Positions 34,946 to 46,700 of a stretch of DNA of 64,000 nt are shown in pieces. The notes under the pieces are model-generated. The model saw only the letters and a program-made list of their open reading frames with translations. It had not been told where the DNA came from and did not search any database. The position numbers were made by a program, and so were the translations under genes. Each line of letters begins with the position of its first letter. Position 1 is the first letter of the stretch. The stretch comes from Ursus arctos (taxonomy: Eukaryota > Chordata > Mammalia > Carnivora > Ursidae), in the NCBI RefSeq assembly GCF_023065955.2, contig NW_026622997.1:11518001-11582000 (forward strand), written 5' to 3'.

Positions 34946-36770
34946 TTTTCTTAGAAAGCATTTTGTTCATACCCAGTGAATGAGCACACCCTAGAAACAG
35001 ATGAGTTCTCCTGGGGGAGGACAAACACACAAACACAAGCTGACAACAATGAAGAAATTACTGAAAAGTTAACAAGGTGCCTCCTTAAAGATTCTCAAGC
35101 ATTACAGTTCTCTGTTTTTGTAAAAACAGCCCATTCTTGTGTGAACTGTGCGTGAGTCCTGTGTACTTCTGGCAAAGTGTCGTTCCTCCACACTTGTCCC
35201 GTGTGCTCCAATTTCATTTCCGTGCCTTTCTCTGGTATTGGGAACTACGGGCTGGGCGTCTATTTCTGGAAAGGAGGCTCCTTTCGAGGCAAGTCTGATA
35301 CGCCATACAAATTGAGGTGCTTGAAACACTACTGATGAGTCCTTCCACTAGGGCCTTGTTTCTGAGGCCGTCCTCATTTCTGCATATATTAATGTTGAAA
35401 AATATCCGCTTCCTACCCTCCGCACCCAGCAAACAGCCCTCTTGTGCTTGATGTCGCACGTCTGTGAAGGACGAGAGATGGATTCTACCCTGGATTCCAA
35501 GCCCTGAACGCCAATGCTTTCCGAGCAGTTTCCCCTGCTCCTGCCTGGTTCTGCATTCTTGTCCTTCTGGGCCACCGGAGTCTGAAAACTGAAGAGCTGC
35601 AGCCACGATATAGGGCAGGAAGGAACAGAAAAGTGAACGTGTGCAGAGCAGAAAGTCCAGAAATGAAAATCCTGAGGGTATGCAACGAACTCGTGCCATG
35701 CAAACTGCTGAGACCCCCACCCCAGACCCTCCAGTAAGGACAGGCAGGTCAGAGCACATGTGTCGGAGTTTGGGGAGTCGTCATGCCCAAGTCACTTCAC
35801 ACATTTAATGGGCACCATGTGCCAGGTCCCCCAGCCCAAATTCTAGGCACTGGATCACGCTCTCCCTCTCTTAAAATCCATTATTCTCCATTGTGCCTTC
35901 ATTCGGATAGATCAGACTTCTGGAATCTAGACCCGGAATTTGCAAAACGAAGGCAAAAGCTAAAAAAAACACAATTAAGGTTATGCAAAGGAACTTTCAA
36001 AATAAGAATTCTTCCTTAGTGAGCACGTGGGGCATCTCAAGAACACGAGCCTTGTCTTTACTGCCCTTATTGGACGAAAGGGATGTGCTGCACACATCGG
36101 GAGGCAGCGGGAGTGGCGAGCTACCCAGGATTGCAAAAGAAAAGTCACTGCCAAGTGATAAAGGGGAAGGAGAGGGAAAAAGAGCCGTTCAGCACTTTAA
36201 AAGCAGAAAAACAAAGCACTGTCCCCGCCCTCCCTGCTCCATCTCACAATTTCCTTGGTGAAATAAAGGTGGATTAGAATTAAATAAAGCCACTCAAGTT
36301 CCTCCTTGGACTCAGTCTATGCCACAAATAATCCGTTTGCTGCCTGGGACCTTATCTGAAGTTTCTGTCTTCAGTTATCTGTGTGTGGATAAGAGAATCA
36401 AAGGAAATTTTCACTACCTGTTTCAGCTACTGGGCTAGGGTAGAAAGGTGGACTCCATTCCTGCAAAATAAAAGAACTACTTAATTTTCTAAGAAAATTT
36501 TCCCTTTGAAATAATTAGAAGCAGGGGAGGGGGGGAAGATGCGGGCGGGTGGCGGGGGGGGGGGGGGGGGACCACCAGGGCTTTGGAAAACCATGAAGCA
36601 CAAGAAAGAGCATCAGGACAGCAGGGTGACAGGTGAGTCAGTAGGGACATCTGCCTCAGCCCCAAGGAAAAGAACACATGCAGAGAAAGCGGCCCAAGGA
36701 TTCCTGCGTCTTGTTGAAATAAATCTCAGTATTTCAATCATCATCTTAGGGAATTGTAATCTAGTTCTAT
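34946..36770. other. Mostly unique sequence
   Basis: No recognised repeat. The 181-codon minus frame at 35214-35759 is the longest outside the CpG island but shows no domain, signal peptide or splice context. A 17-G run lies at 36554-36570. Confidence 0.4.
36554..36570. repeat. Poly-G run, 17 bp
   Basis: Seventeen consecutive G on the plus strand, preceded by further G-rich DNA (36530-36552). It can form a G-quadruplex and is prone to sequencing-length error. Confidence 0.9.
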
Positions 36771-36790
36771 CTCTAAATAAAATTATTCTT

Positions 36791-36934
36791 CCATTACCTT
36801 TTTTTTCTTTTTTAACAGGGTTCCCCCCCAAAGCAGAGCCCAACACGAAGCCTGAACTCACGACCCTGAGATCAAGACCAGAGCTTAGATCAAAAGTCAG
36901 ACGCTTAACCAACTGAGCCAGCCAGGCACCCCGC
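36791..36934 (-). mobile_element. can-SINE, internally deleted
   Basis: Only 144 bp: T-rich left end, body 'ccctgagatcaagacc', head complement 'ccaactgagccagccagg'. The CT/GA-rich central part is missing. Even so the TSD aaataaaattattctt (16 bp, perfect) at 36775-36790 and 36935-36950 shows a true insertion. Confidence 0.94.
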
Positions 36935-36950
36935 AAATAAAATTATTCTT

Positions 36951-37650
36951 AGTCGGCCTCAATTTTAAGAAGATACTGGCAGAGACAAAGGCATTAATTA
37001 AACAGAAAGCAAAGTGACAAAGAAACTTCAGAAAATTTGGAAATGATTGACTTATTTTGTGGCTCCTTCCTCAGATGCTGATACCCACCTTGAAAAATTC
37101 CCTTCTCCCTTCTCTCCTTATCTAAATAGTTAAGGAGACCATGCCCCATTCTTTCACCTTTCACTCTCCATGACTCATGCAACAAACATCCAATCTCTGT
37201 CCCAGCCTCAGTTCTTTGCCAGTGTCAAGCAAAAGCTAAAAGAACCCACCTCTCTTTGTCTCTGTCTCCCTCTCTCTCAGTTGTCTTAGGTATGGGCCAG
37301 GAGCCTCCCTTGAGCTCCTCTTCGTGGAATAGCTGCACCAACACAGTCTCGTCACCGAAAGCTGACAGGAAGGAACTTTCTGCAAAATATCAAGTAAGTA
37401 ATACACACCACACAGACGCGCTTTAATCTCAAACTGTCAGAACTGCTCCTAGCAAGCTTTCTACTTCCAGGAAACACCAACAGCAACAAACAACCGTATT
37501 GTACAAGAAAACAAACAAACATCTGGAGTTGCTGATGTAGGACACAAAAATGAGGAGATGCAGATCCTCGCTGACATGGCTAATAAGAAACCTCTTCTAT
37601 TTGCCTCCCCTGCACCAATAAAATATAGGCAAGGATGGTGTAATAAATGC
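36951..37650. other. Unassigned sequence
   Basis: No repeat or exon recognised. Short CA- and A-rich stretches only. Confidence 0.4.
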
Positions 37651-37840
37651 TAATATTTACTGAAGCGCTCGTCATGTGCCAAACTGTGTGCGGACTGTTT
37701 CACTGAGGCCTCACAACGATCCTACGAGGTCGGTACCATTATTATTCCCATTTTACTGATGATCCACTGAGGCTTACAGTGTCTAGGAGGTGGCAACCCC
37801 ACTCTGCATGCAGTCTTCCTACAGGACCCATATTCTGGTT
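37650..37840 (-). mobile_element. MIR
   Basis: Good antisense MIR: 'atttactgaagcgctcgtcatgtgcc', 'cctcacaacgatcctacgaggtcggtaccattattattcccattttactgatga', 'caaccccactctgcatgc'. Confidence 0.85.
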
Positions 37841-38029
37841 TTTTGTCAGATTTTATTTATTTATAATAGAGAGGGAGCACACACAAAAGCAGGGGGAGGA
37901 GCAGAGGGAGAGGGAGAAGCAGATTACCCGCTGAGCAGGGAGCCCGATGAGGGACTCCATCCCCGGACCCTGGAATCATGACCTGAGCCAAAGGCAGACG
38001 CTTAACCGACTGAGCCACCCAGGCACCCC
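37838..38029 (-). mobile_element. can-SINE
   Basis: Inverted full copy 'gattttatttatttataatagagaggg ... ccgactgagccacccaggcacccc'. No TSD seen. Confidence 0.93.
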
Positions 38030-38224
38030 TGACATAGCCCTTTCTATCTTTACTCCCCAGTAAAATTTTTTTAATGTATTTCTAATAATCCAGATAATTA
38101 TATTTTTCTCTGTTTCTGCACGTAACCATTAAATTTTTTTTGCCAGTTAAAATATTCACAAAGAGGAAGTTTTTGAAGTCTTTCAAAGAATATATTAACA
38201 AAAAATGGGAACAACATTAGTGTA

Positions 38225-38690
38225 GCTAATACCTGACGTTTATTGAATGTTTATTATTTTCCAGTTGCTAATTTCAAAAATGTCAATGTTTTATCTCATT
38301 TTTCAGAGCAGCTCTAATATTATTCTCACATAATAGATAGAAAAATAATGTGTGGAGGGACGCCTGGGTGGCTCAGTTGGTTAAGCGTCTGCCTTAGGCT
38401 CAGGTCATGATCCCAGGGTCCTGAGATCGAGTTCCGCATCGGGCTCCTTGCTCAGCGGGGAGTCTGCTTCTCCCTCTACCTGCTGCTCCCCCTGCCTGTG
38501 CTCTCTCTCTTTCTGACAAGTAAATAAATAAAGTCTTAAAAAAATAATGTGCGGAGAGGTAAACTAACTTGCCCACTCCTGTACAGGTAAGAAATGCGCA
38601 TATCTGATTCTAACGCAGGCACTTTGACTCAAAGTCTGTCTGCGTCACTTTATGCTACGCTGTTTCCCTGAGTCTCTTTTTTTTAATTTA
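38225..38690 (-). mobile_element. MIR split by a SINE
   Basis: Left arm 'ttgaatgtttattattttcc ... ttatctcatttttcagagc', right arm 'ggagaggtaaactaacttgccc ... gattctaacgcaggcactttgactc'. Antisense MIR rejoined when the SINE 38358-38539 is removed. Confidence 0.75.
38358..38539 (+). mobile_element. can-SINE
   Basis: Full copy. TSD aaaaataatgtg(t/c)ggag, 17 bp with one mismatch, at 38341-38357 and 38540-38556. Confidence 0.96.
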
Positions 38691-39178
38691 CATTTTTAAG
38701 TCAATTTGAGCATAGCTGACACCCAATGTTACCTTAGTTTCAGGTACACAACACAGGGATTCAGCATCCCTGTACCATGCTGTGCTCACCCCAAGGGTAG
38801 CTCCCATCTGTCACCATACGAAGCTATGTCATTATCACGACTACGTTCGCTGTGTTGGGCCTTTCGCTCCCATGACATGTTCGGCCATAACTGGAAGGCT
38901 GTATCTCCACTCCCCCTCACCTATTTTTTTGTTGTTGTTTTAAAGATTTTATTTATTTATTCAACAGAGATAGAGACAGCCAGCGAGAGAGGGAACACAA
39001 GCAGGGGGAGTGGGAGAGGAAGAAGCAGGCTCATAGCGGAGGAGCCTGATGTGGGGCTCGATCCCATAACGCCGGGATCACGCCCTGAGCTGAAGGCAGA
39101 TGCTTAACCGCTGTGCCACCCAGGTGCCGCCCCCTCACCTATTTTGCCCATCCCTCCCTCCGCTTCTACTTTCTAACC
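38690..39178 (-). mobile_element. L1 3' UTR fragment, antisense, split by a SINE
   Basis: 'caatgttaccttagtttcaggtacacaacacagggattca', 'atctgtcaccatacgaagc', 'ctcacctattttgcccatccctccctcc' match the reverse complement of L1M-type 3' UTR. Confidence 0.8.
38928..39129 (-). mobile_element. can-SINE, panda/bear subtype
   Basis: Inverted copy, 'gacagccagcgagagaggg' and 'cataacgccgggatcacgcc'. Perfect 16-bp TSD ccccctcacctatttt at 38912-38927 and 39130-39145, inside L1. Confidence 0.96.
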
Positions 39179-39481
39179 CTCCTTTGCAAAGATGACCTTA
39201 TTTCCTTCCCCAGCAATCCTGAAAACTCAGGGAAGTCTGACTTGAGTTTCTGGAAAATCGGAATGGAAGGGCTAGAAACTATCAGTAGAACACACATCGT
39301 GTGGCCAAACATTTTCGAATTCTCCTCCATTTTACTCAGTGGCTTAGATAGAACGAGCTGGTGGCAAGTAACAAGAAGCAATTGAGGTCAGGTCAGTCTC
39401 CTGAGTCCTATCCTCTGCTCTGTCCCTCCCAGTCAACATTAGGGAGACATTAGAACTTAGTGGTTAAGAATATGGGTCCTG
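39179..39481. other. Unique sequence
   Basis: No gene. A short MIR start-like piece ('acttagtggttaagaatatgggtcc') lies at 39447-39480 directly before the next SINE. Confidence 0.4.
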
Positions 39482-39660
39482 GGGGCGCCTGGGTGGCTTA
39501 GGTGGTTATGTGTCTGCCTTTGGCTCAGGTCATGACCCCGGAGTCCCAGGATCGAGCCCTGCACTGGGCTCCCTGCTCAACAGGGAAGTTTACGTCTCCC
39601 TCTCCCTCTGTGAGCTCTCTCGCTCTCCTTCTCTCTTAAATAAATAAAATCTAAAGCAAG
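39482..39660 (+). mobile_element. can-SINE
   Basis: 'gcgcctgggtggcttaggtgg' to 'ttaaataaataaaatctaaagcaagcaaac'. TSD not clear. Confidence 0.92.
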
Positions 39661-40487
39661 CAAACAAACAAAGGGCTATGTCAGGAGTTGGCAACCTTTC
39701 AAAGCATGAAGTCAAGGTTCTGATACTTCGCACAGGGACTGAGAAACCGGAGTGGGGGTGGGAAGAGGACCATGGGTGGTTGCTTGACTCTCCCAGCAAT
39801 GAGAGCAGCAGGAGGCCCCAGTGCTGTATAAACGGAAGCTACTCATCAGCGCACCTGCTTGTGCGTGATATATGAAGTACGCACACTCATGCACGATAGA
39901 TTGCACCTACACAGTCTGCCAGGGCTCATTCAGTGACCGACGGGCAAAGTCTGTACTGGAGACCATATACCTCAGCTTTGTCTCCCAAGAGCTGATGATC
40001 TATGGAGACATGGGATAAATAATCATGAAAATGGCTCCAAAATACATATTAGAGAAGGAAAACAAGAAAGAGCTGGTATTAACAGCTCAGGGGTAATGGG
40101 AGAGAAACGGGGAGGGGGTGAAGTGAGCCAGGAGTTGGGATAGTCTTGGAGCAGCAATGACAGGGCTCCTGGGGTACAGTGGCCCTTCGGCCTTTGTCAC
40201 ACGCATGTTTGAGAGATGAAGCACCAGTGCCACCTCTGTTTTTATGCTTTCCACTCTTGTGGGGGGGATTTTCAGCCTTCTTCTACCCAGGGCAAGTCCC
40301 GCAGGAGTAAGCGCCCAGTAAACAGCTGGCTGAATCGATAAATGGGAAAGGGTTCTGTTGGTGCATTTATTCAAAATGTTTTTGTTTATTCAGTAAGTCC
40401 TGTGGTGCTTTTAAAGTATGTCCATAAATTCTTTGATGTTCTTCCCTTCAGAGAATGGAGCCTAATTCCCCTCCCATTAAGTGTGAC
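39661..40487. other. Unassigned sequence
   Basis: No repeat or exon recognised. Confidence 0.4.
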
Positions 40488-41092
40488 TATATTTAATCAC
40501 TTCTAATAAATACTATGTAGCCAATATACCTGAAATAATGGCCCTCCTGAGATTAGGACATACAAACAATAGCAGTTTCCTTGTTCTTTCTCTTGAATTA
40601 CTTTCTCTGAGGGAACTCAGCTCCCATGTCATGAGGGTACCTAAACAGGCATCTGGGAAAGTTCACATGGGGTGAATAGCAAAGGCCTCCCGCCAATGGC
40701 CATGGAAGGGAGCCATCTTAGAAGAAGAGCCTCTACCCAGTCAAGCCTTCAGTGGACTGGGAGACATCTGGCCTGCAACCTCACAGGAGAAGCACCCAGC
40801 TAAGCTATTCCAGAATTTCCAACCCACAAGAAAACTATAACATAATAAATGTTTGCTGATGTGGGGTGCCTGGGTGGCTCAGTTGTTAAGTGTCTGACTC
40901 AGGTCATGACCGCAGTGTCCTGGGATAGAGGCCTGCATTGGGCTCCATGCTCAGCACAGAGTCTGCTTGCACCTCTCCCCCTCCCCCCCACCGAATAAGT
41001 AAAAATAAAATCTTTAAAAACAGTGTTTGTTGTCTTAAGCTATTAAGTTGTGGGGTCGTTTGTTATGCAGTAATGTATACCTAATACAGGAT
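40488..41092 (+). mobile_element. MaLR-type LTR, sense, split by a SINE
   Basis: 'gactggcctgcaacctcacaggag'-like centre, 'cacaagaaaactataacataataaatgtttg', then after the SINE 'ttgtcttaagctattaagttgtggggtcgtttgttatgcagtaatgtatacctaatacag'. The polyadenylation-site region and 3' end are typical of ERVL-MaLR LTRs. No internal genes. Confidence 0.6.
40861..41018 (+). mobile_element. can-SINE, short
   Basis: Head 'ggtgcctgggtggctcagttg', a slightly deleted centre and a C-rich run 'ctccccctccccccca'. It interrupts the LTR. TSD imperfect (tgtttg-based). Confidence 0.9.
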
Positions 41093-42450
41093 TCTACCCT
41101 ACTAGGTACAAGGCTTTGGAGATACAACGATATGTAAGGTATGTCTGTCCCGCCCTCATAGAGCTCAACCTATTAGGCAGCATACAGAGAGACACATGCT
41201 CTCATAGAAAGAATGAGGTGCTGATGAGCAGGAGATCCAGGGAAGCACAACGAGGGTCATCCAGCCCAGTATAGGAGGTCACAGCTAAGTGATACCTAAG
41301 CTTTAGACCAAAGATAAGCAGAAATTATCCAGATACATCAGTCTGCTAGGGCTGCCATAGCCAAGTACCACAGACTGGGTGGCTCAAACAATGGAAATTT
41401 ATTGTCCTCAGTTCTGGAGGCTGTAAGTCTGAGATCAAGGTGTCAGCAGAGTTGTGAGGCTATAAGGTTGTGGGGCTGTGAGGTAGGGATCTCTTCCAGG
41501 CCTTTCTCCTTGGCTTATAGATGGCCATCTCCTCCCTGTATGTCTTCCCATCATCTCCTCTTTATGCATCTCTGCGTCCAAATTTCCCCTTTGTATAAGG
41601 ACAGTAGTCATACTGGATTAGGCCCCATCCCAATGACCTCATTTCACTTGACTACCTCTGTAAAGACCTGATCTCCAAATAAGCACACACTCTGAAGTAC
41701 TAGGGTTAGGAATTCAGCATATGGTTGGGGAACACAATTCGGTCCATAGCACCAGGTGAAAGCCTATGAGGACATGGGAGAATAGTTCATGCAGATGGAT
41801 TAGCTTGTCCTAAAGACTATAAAGGCAAGACATAGCATGTTAAGTTGGAGAATTATGAGTGTAAAGTGAGGGAATATAGCAAAAGCTGGGGCCAGGTCAT
41901 ATAGGGTCTTACAAGCCATGTTAAAGCATTTCCATTTTATCCTAAGAGCAGTAGCAACCACTGAAGAGTTTTATGCAGGGAGGTCACATCACCAGGCTTG
42001 CATTTGAGGAAATTCGCTCTAGCTGCCTGGCTGAGAATGGATCAGCAGGAGCAAGAATCCCCACAGGGAAGAGCAGTTAGGTTACTGCAGGCCGCCGGCA
42101 AACGAGGGTGGTGGTAGTGATGGCCTGGGAAAAAGCAGAACATTCAAGTAATTATAGAGTGAGAGGCAACAGTATTTATTGAAGAGCTGTAGTGGGAGTG
42201 GGACAAGAAAGAATCAAGGATGATGCCAAGTCCCCTGGCTCGGGCAAACAGGTAGATGGCCTGTGGTAGCCTCCACAGAGAGAGGATGCAAGAAAAGGGT
42301 TTGGGGTAAAGAAGACCAGTTCATTGTCAGACCTTCTGGGTTTGAGGTTAGTGCGAGCCCCACAGACTAGCTGGGTTCCAAAGCAGTGAAGAAAAAGCTG
42401 GTCTGGAGACAGATACGTGGGAGCCATTCACATCAAGCCGATAATTGAAG
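41093..42450 (-). mobile_element. L2 (LINE2) 3' portion, antisense, split by an MLT1 LTR
   Basis: Left arm 41093-41333 ('ggtacaaggctttggagatacaacg', 'ccgccctcatagagctcaacc'). Right arm 41753-42450 ('ggtcatatagggtcttacaagccatgttaaagcatttccattttatcctaagagcagtagcaaccactg', 'gctctagctgcctggc', 'aagaatcaaggatgatgcc'). The two arms continue one antisense L2, so the LTR at 41334-41752 is younger. Confidence 0.8.
41334..41752 (-). mobile_element. MLT1-type LTR (ERVL-MaLR), antisense, inside L2
   Basis: Well preserved: 'tacatcagtctgctagggctgccatagccaagtaccacagactgggtggctcaaaca' at the left, 'ctcagttctggaggctg', 'gtaaagacctgatctccaaat', and 'ggggaacacaattcggtccatag' at the right. Solo LTR. Confidence 0.9.
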
Positions 42451-42758
42451 CCCTAATAATAATGAGAGTGCCTCGGGCAAGAGCATGGATCTTTGGAGAG
42501 CAGCAACCTGGAAAGACAAAGCATAGGCCAGAGAGATAGGAAGAAAACCAGGTAATCAAGAGAACAGATTCATTCAAAAGATGGCAGTCAGCAGCAAATT
42601 ATGCTGAAAGTCAAATAATAGGAACTGAGATGTGCCCCTTGAATACAGTGACCAGGATATTGTTGATGACCTTGGCAAGCACATCAACCCCAGTGATGCT
42701 CATTTGGGGTCTATAAAGTAATCTTAATAGTCTTAAATATATTAAAAAGATCCTTCTT

Positions 42759-42988
42759 GGGGAGTGAAGCATGGGAGACTATGGACTCTGAGAAACAAAC
42801 TGAGGGCTACAGAGGGGAGGGGGTGGGGGAATGGGATAGACCGGTGATGGATAGTAAGGAGGGCACGTATTGCATGGTGCACTGGGTGTTATACGCAACT
42901 AATGAATCATCGAACCTTGCATCAGAAACCAGGGATGTACTGTATGGTGACTAACATAATGTAATAAAAAAACATTAAAAATTAAAAA
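42759..42988 (+). mobile_element. Young carnivore L1 3' end, 5'-truncated
   Basis: About 230 bp of carnivore L1 3' UTR ('gcatgggagactatggactctgagaaacaaactgagggct', 'gatgtactgtatggtgactaacataatgtaataaaa') with an A tail. TSD aaaaagatccttctt at 42744-42758 and 42989-43003. It is the least decayed L1 piece in the window. Confidence 0.93.
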
Positions 42989-43003
42989 AAAAAGATCCTT
43001 CTT

Positions 43004-43354
43004 TCTTTATGAATGGATAAAAGGGGAGCTTCTTAGCCACCAGTATCACCCCAAAATCCCTTTGCAAGCAGGTACCCCACATTGGATTGGCAGAATGGCT
43101 CCAATATTTCCTAAGTCCAATGGAGAACTCACTAAGACAGCCCTGAGACAGGACTAGAGGAACCTACTATTAAAATAAAAGGTGAGCTTCAAAACAGCAC
43201 CTCCACCTAACGTCCTCCTAGAACACAAGAAACAAATCCTCTTTCGGGGAAATGTGGGGAGACGACTTCATGTCTAGTGCTGTCACGGGTACAGGCAGGA
43301 CCCTGTCCAAAAGGGCCCTGGCAAGCTTCTCTTTCTCTGGACAGCATAGCCTCT
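43004..43354. other. Unassigned sequence
   Basis: Nothing recognised. Confidence 0.4.
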
Positions 43355-43525
43355 GTGCCTAAGTTTGAAATGTCTAACAACCCTGCCCTCGTTACTTGTC
43401 TCATCCCTCATCTGGAAAATAAGGATGACGATACAACTCAGCACAGAGGGCAGAACAGGATCAAATGGGGTTACTCAGCACAGTGCTAGGTACATAGTAA
43501 GAGCTCAGGGAAATATTTTTGTGAT
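43355..43525 (+). mobile_element. MIR
   Basis: Sense MIR 3' half: 'catctggaaaataaggatgacgatacaactc', 'ggatcaaatggggttactcagcacagtgctaggtacatagtaagagctcagg'. Confidence 0.75.
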
Positions 43526-43559
43526 AGTAAATAACATACTGTGGGTAGTATAAATATTA

Positions 43560-43795
43560 TTTGTGCTAGATCCCAGGGACCCTCAGAAATCCTCCTTTTT
43601 GCATGGCAACTTAGGAGCCTGCGGGTCATTCTCACCCTCCCCTCACCACCTGCACCTCCATCACCCTGCCCTGCCCACACACTGCTCTCCAAGAACAGGA
43701 ACTCGGTCTCACGATTCCTATCACACACCCAGCGTCCCGTGTGCCTGGCACATGGCGGTAAGTAAATAATGTTTGTGGAATGAGTTAATAAATTC
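43560..43795 (+). mobile_element. L2 3' end, sense
   Basis: 'ctccaagaacaggaactcggtctcacg ... cccagcgtcccgtgtgcctggcacatggcggtaagtaaataatgtttgtggaatgagt' is a typical L2 3' terminus. Confidence 0.75.
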
Positions 43796-46700
43796 CAAGT
43801 GTATCTACTAAAATGTACTTAGGGGAGTAGAGAAACACTGCTTCCAGGAATGGAAAAAGTCATGTATGAGGGAGTCACGGAAAGGCTGCTAAGTCTGAAG
43901 AGGAAAAGATCTGGGGCTCACACCATATTCTGGGTGAGAGGCATGGAGATCCACTCTTCAACAAAGTTCAGAGAATGAGCAAAGCAACAGAGCAACCTGA
44001 CCGCACAGCAGGAAGAAAAGATAACAGCAGTGTGGGGTTTTGTTGGTTTTTTGCCCTTGCAGGGGAACTCCCTTTGTAGGCAACAGAACCAAGAGAGCAG
44101 TTACAGACAAATGCATATCTGTTGGTAATGCCGAGGGCTGCAAATTTCTATCACATCGTTAATCAGGAGGTGGAAGTGGCAAGGGTCTGGTGAAACAGTG
44201 ACGATTTGGGAACACCAAAACACAAACAAACCCCCAACATAATCTAGCAAAACCCAACAAATGACATGACATTTCAGACCCAGCAGGAGACAAAACACAG
44301 ACCCCCAAAGAGGAAGTGATGTATTCACCCTAGCCAAACAATGAAGTCAACACTTTGAAAGGAGAAAAGAAAATCAAGCACAAAGGGACAGCCGAAATTC
44401 CTTAAAAGAACATGGAGGGCTGTGTCTGAAAGGGCTGAAGTTAGCAGCATCCTAGCCCAATCCCTCTCCCTCCCTCCCTCCCTCTCTCTCTGTCTCTCTC
44501 TCTCTCTCTCCCAGTCAGCCCTTGCTGGCAGACACTTATGGGCTTCCAGGCTCTGGAATGACCAAAGAGAAGTTAAAGTCTCCCTCCCCTTACTAACAGA
44601 ATGTCAAGCAAGGGACACAACCCGAGGTCAACGTGGAAAAGAATGGAAGCAGAGGGGGAGGGCATGTCACAGAGTGGCATAGTGGCAACGATGGCCCAGT
44701 GACTCCGAATGCTATTCAGTGGACGCCTAGAGTTGACAATAAGATGTAATCTTCCACGTAATGATGCTTTGCCGGAATAGGACCTCTTAATCCCAGTTAT
44801 CTCAAAGAAACATAAACATTAATTAGGTGTTCCCAATGCCTCTAGGGGAATTCCATTTTCATCTTTCATTTAACTGAGAAACTGAGGTACAGAGAGATGA
44901 AGGAAATCGCCCGAAGGGTAGCCGTGTGAGTCAGCAGCCTGACCAGGAAGCCAGGGCTGTGACTCCTCGCTTCCTGGTTTCCTCTCTAAATATTAGAGCA
45001 CATTCCCTTCTAGAGGCAGCTTTCCAGGAGAGAAGGCAAAGGAGCTTCAGGTCATCCTGGGGAGGGGCAAGATACCTGCCAAAAGGCGCACCCAGGTCAG
45101 CAGAGAACAAAAGTTTTTCTTCCAAGATGGGGCTCTCCCCTTCCTTTACCAGCATTGCTCAGCCTGGATCATCAATTTACCTCCTGTCCTGACTTCGTCC
45201 TCCCTCAATGGGCGCTGTCCCCACGCGCCATTCTAAAGCGGCGGCTGCACGAATTAGCAGGACTCTGTCCCTAGAGCCCCAGAACCCAATTGTGCCCCAG
45301 GGTGTGCCAAAAGCTCCCCGCGTGTGCTGTGCATTGTAAAACGCTGGCACGTGCTTTGGCCAAGGATTTTGTCCCTCTTAACGGCCACCAGAAATTTCGT
45401 TTGGCCATCTGTCCCTCTAAAGCGAAAAAGGGAAAGAAAGCAAAGCAAAGGCTGTCATTGCTTCTTATAAGCCCCCAAAGCTGAGTGGAAGTTTAAGCAA
45501 CTTCAAGGAAAGTGCACGCACACTACACCCCCAACCGTTTGAGGACTTTCCACTTTTTAATGCACCAGAGCCAGATTCTGGAGCAGAGGGACGGTAGCGA
45601 TTATTCTAGAAGTTATATCATAGATGGTGTAACATTACCTTCTGCCCACTGGGATCTTGTCAGCCATGTGTGCCTGGTCTATTTTGAGACCCATCTGAGC
45701 CCGCTACCTGGGACAGGGGCAGTGCTGGCAAATCAACGTTCGGCTGACAGAGGTTTAACCCGCCTCATCTGGTCAGGAGCAGCAGCAAGAGCAAACCATC
45801 CCAGCAGCTGACTTTGTGGTTTGAAAGACTGCTTTTCCTTCAACAGAAAATTTCAAGGCATAAACTGCAATTGCAACCTAAATCAACCAGCTTTGGGAAG
45901 AAACACAGACACGCCTTTTTACTTGGATTTCTTTGTGATTCAGGCAAGAGGGCAAACAGTACCATATTGCTGAACTCTTTCCCAAAGGCAGGGCTGAGAG
46001 CCAGACTCCCCGGCAGGCAGGTGTAACAGGTGCTGGGTGTGCAAAGGCCCTGTTCATTGTCTTGGGTTTACCTATGGGAGACACTGGCTTTTCTCTTTGC
46101 CCCTGGCAGGTAACCAGTTCTTAGGACCTAACCTCACACTATATTTTCAGCTATTTCCACAAATTATGCAGCTCCCTGGTCTCACTGGGGGGCGTTAGCT
46201 GCTTTAAGAGGCAGCATTCTAGTCTTCTCGCTGTCCTGTCCCTCACTGCCCACCGCCAGCCGCCAGGCTTGCTACCTGCCCCTTAGCACATGCTTTCTGC
46301 ATGCTGCCTCACTGCACTGGACCCAGAAACCACTGTTGCTGGCCTTGCTGACACACGCCCCTTCCTCCCAACTCCCAAATATAAGTGGCTCCCTCTTACT
46401 TCTGCACCAAGGGAGTGGTGAGGATTTATGCAGCGCCTGGGAGATATTTTAAGATATCAGCCCATCTGACTGCCTACATTTGGTTTTTGTCTTCCTAATA
46501 AGAGAGGAGAAAGTGTTTATTTCTGGCAGACGATCGTCATAGATTTGAAGGAGGGGTAATTGGAAAGGCTTCACCTCCTTCCATCTCAAAATGAGAGGGA
46601 CACTGAGGAAGATGACCAGATAAGTCCTCAGCTGATGGCAAAACAGCTGGAGGTTCTATAAAGAGTTTAGAGGTGAGAGTGAACCCAGATCCAAGCACTC

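Noticed and set aside
15527..41752. Intact endogenous retrovirus
   Set aside because: Only solo MaLR LTRs were seen; no gag, pol or env sequence is present next to them.
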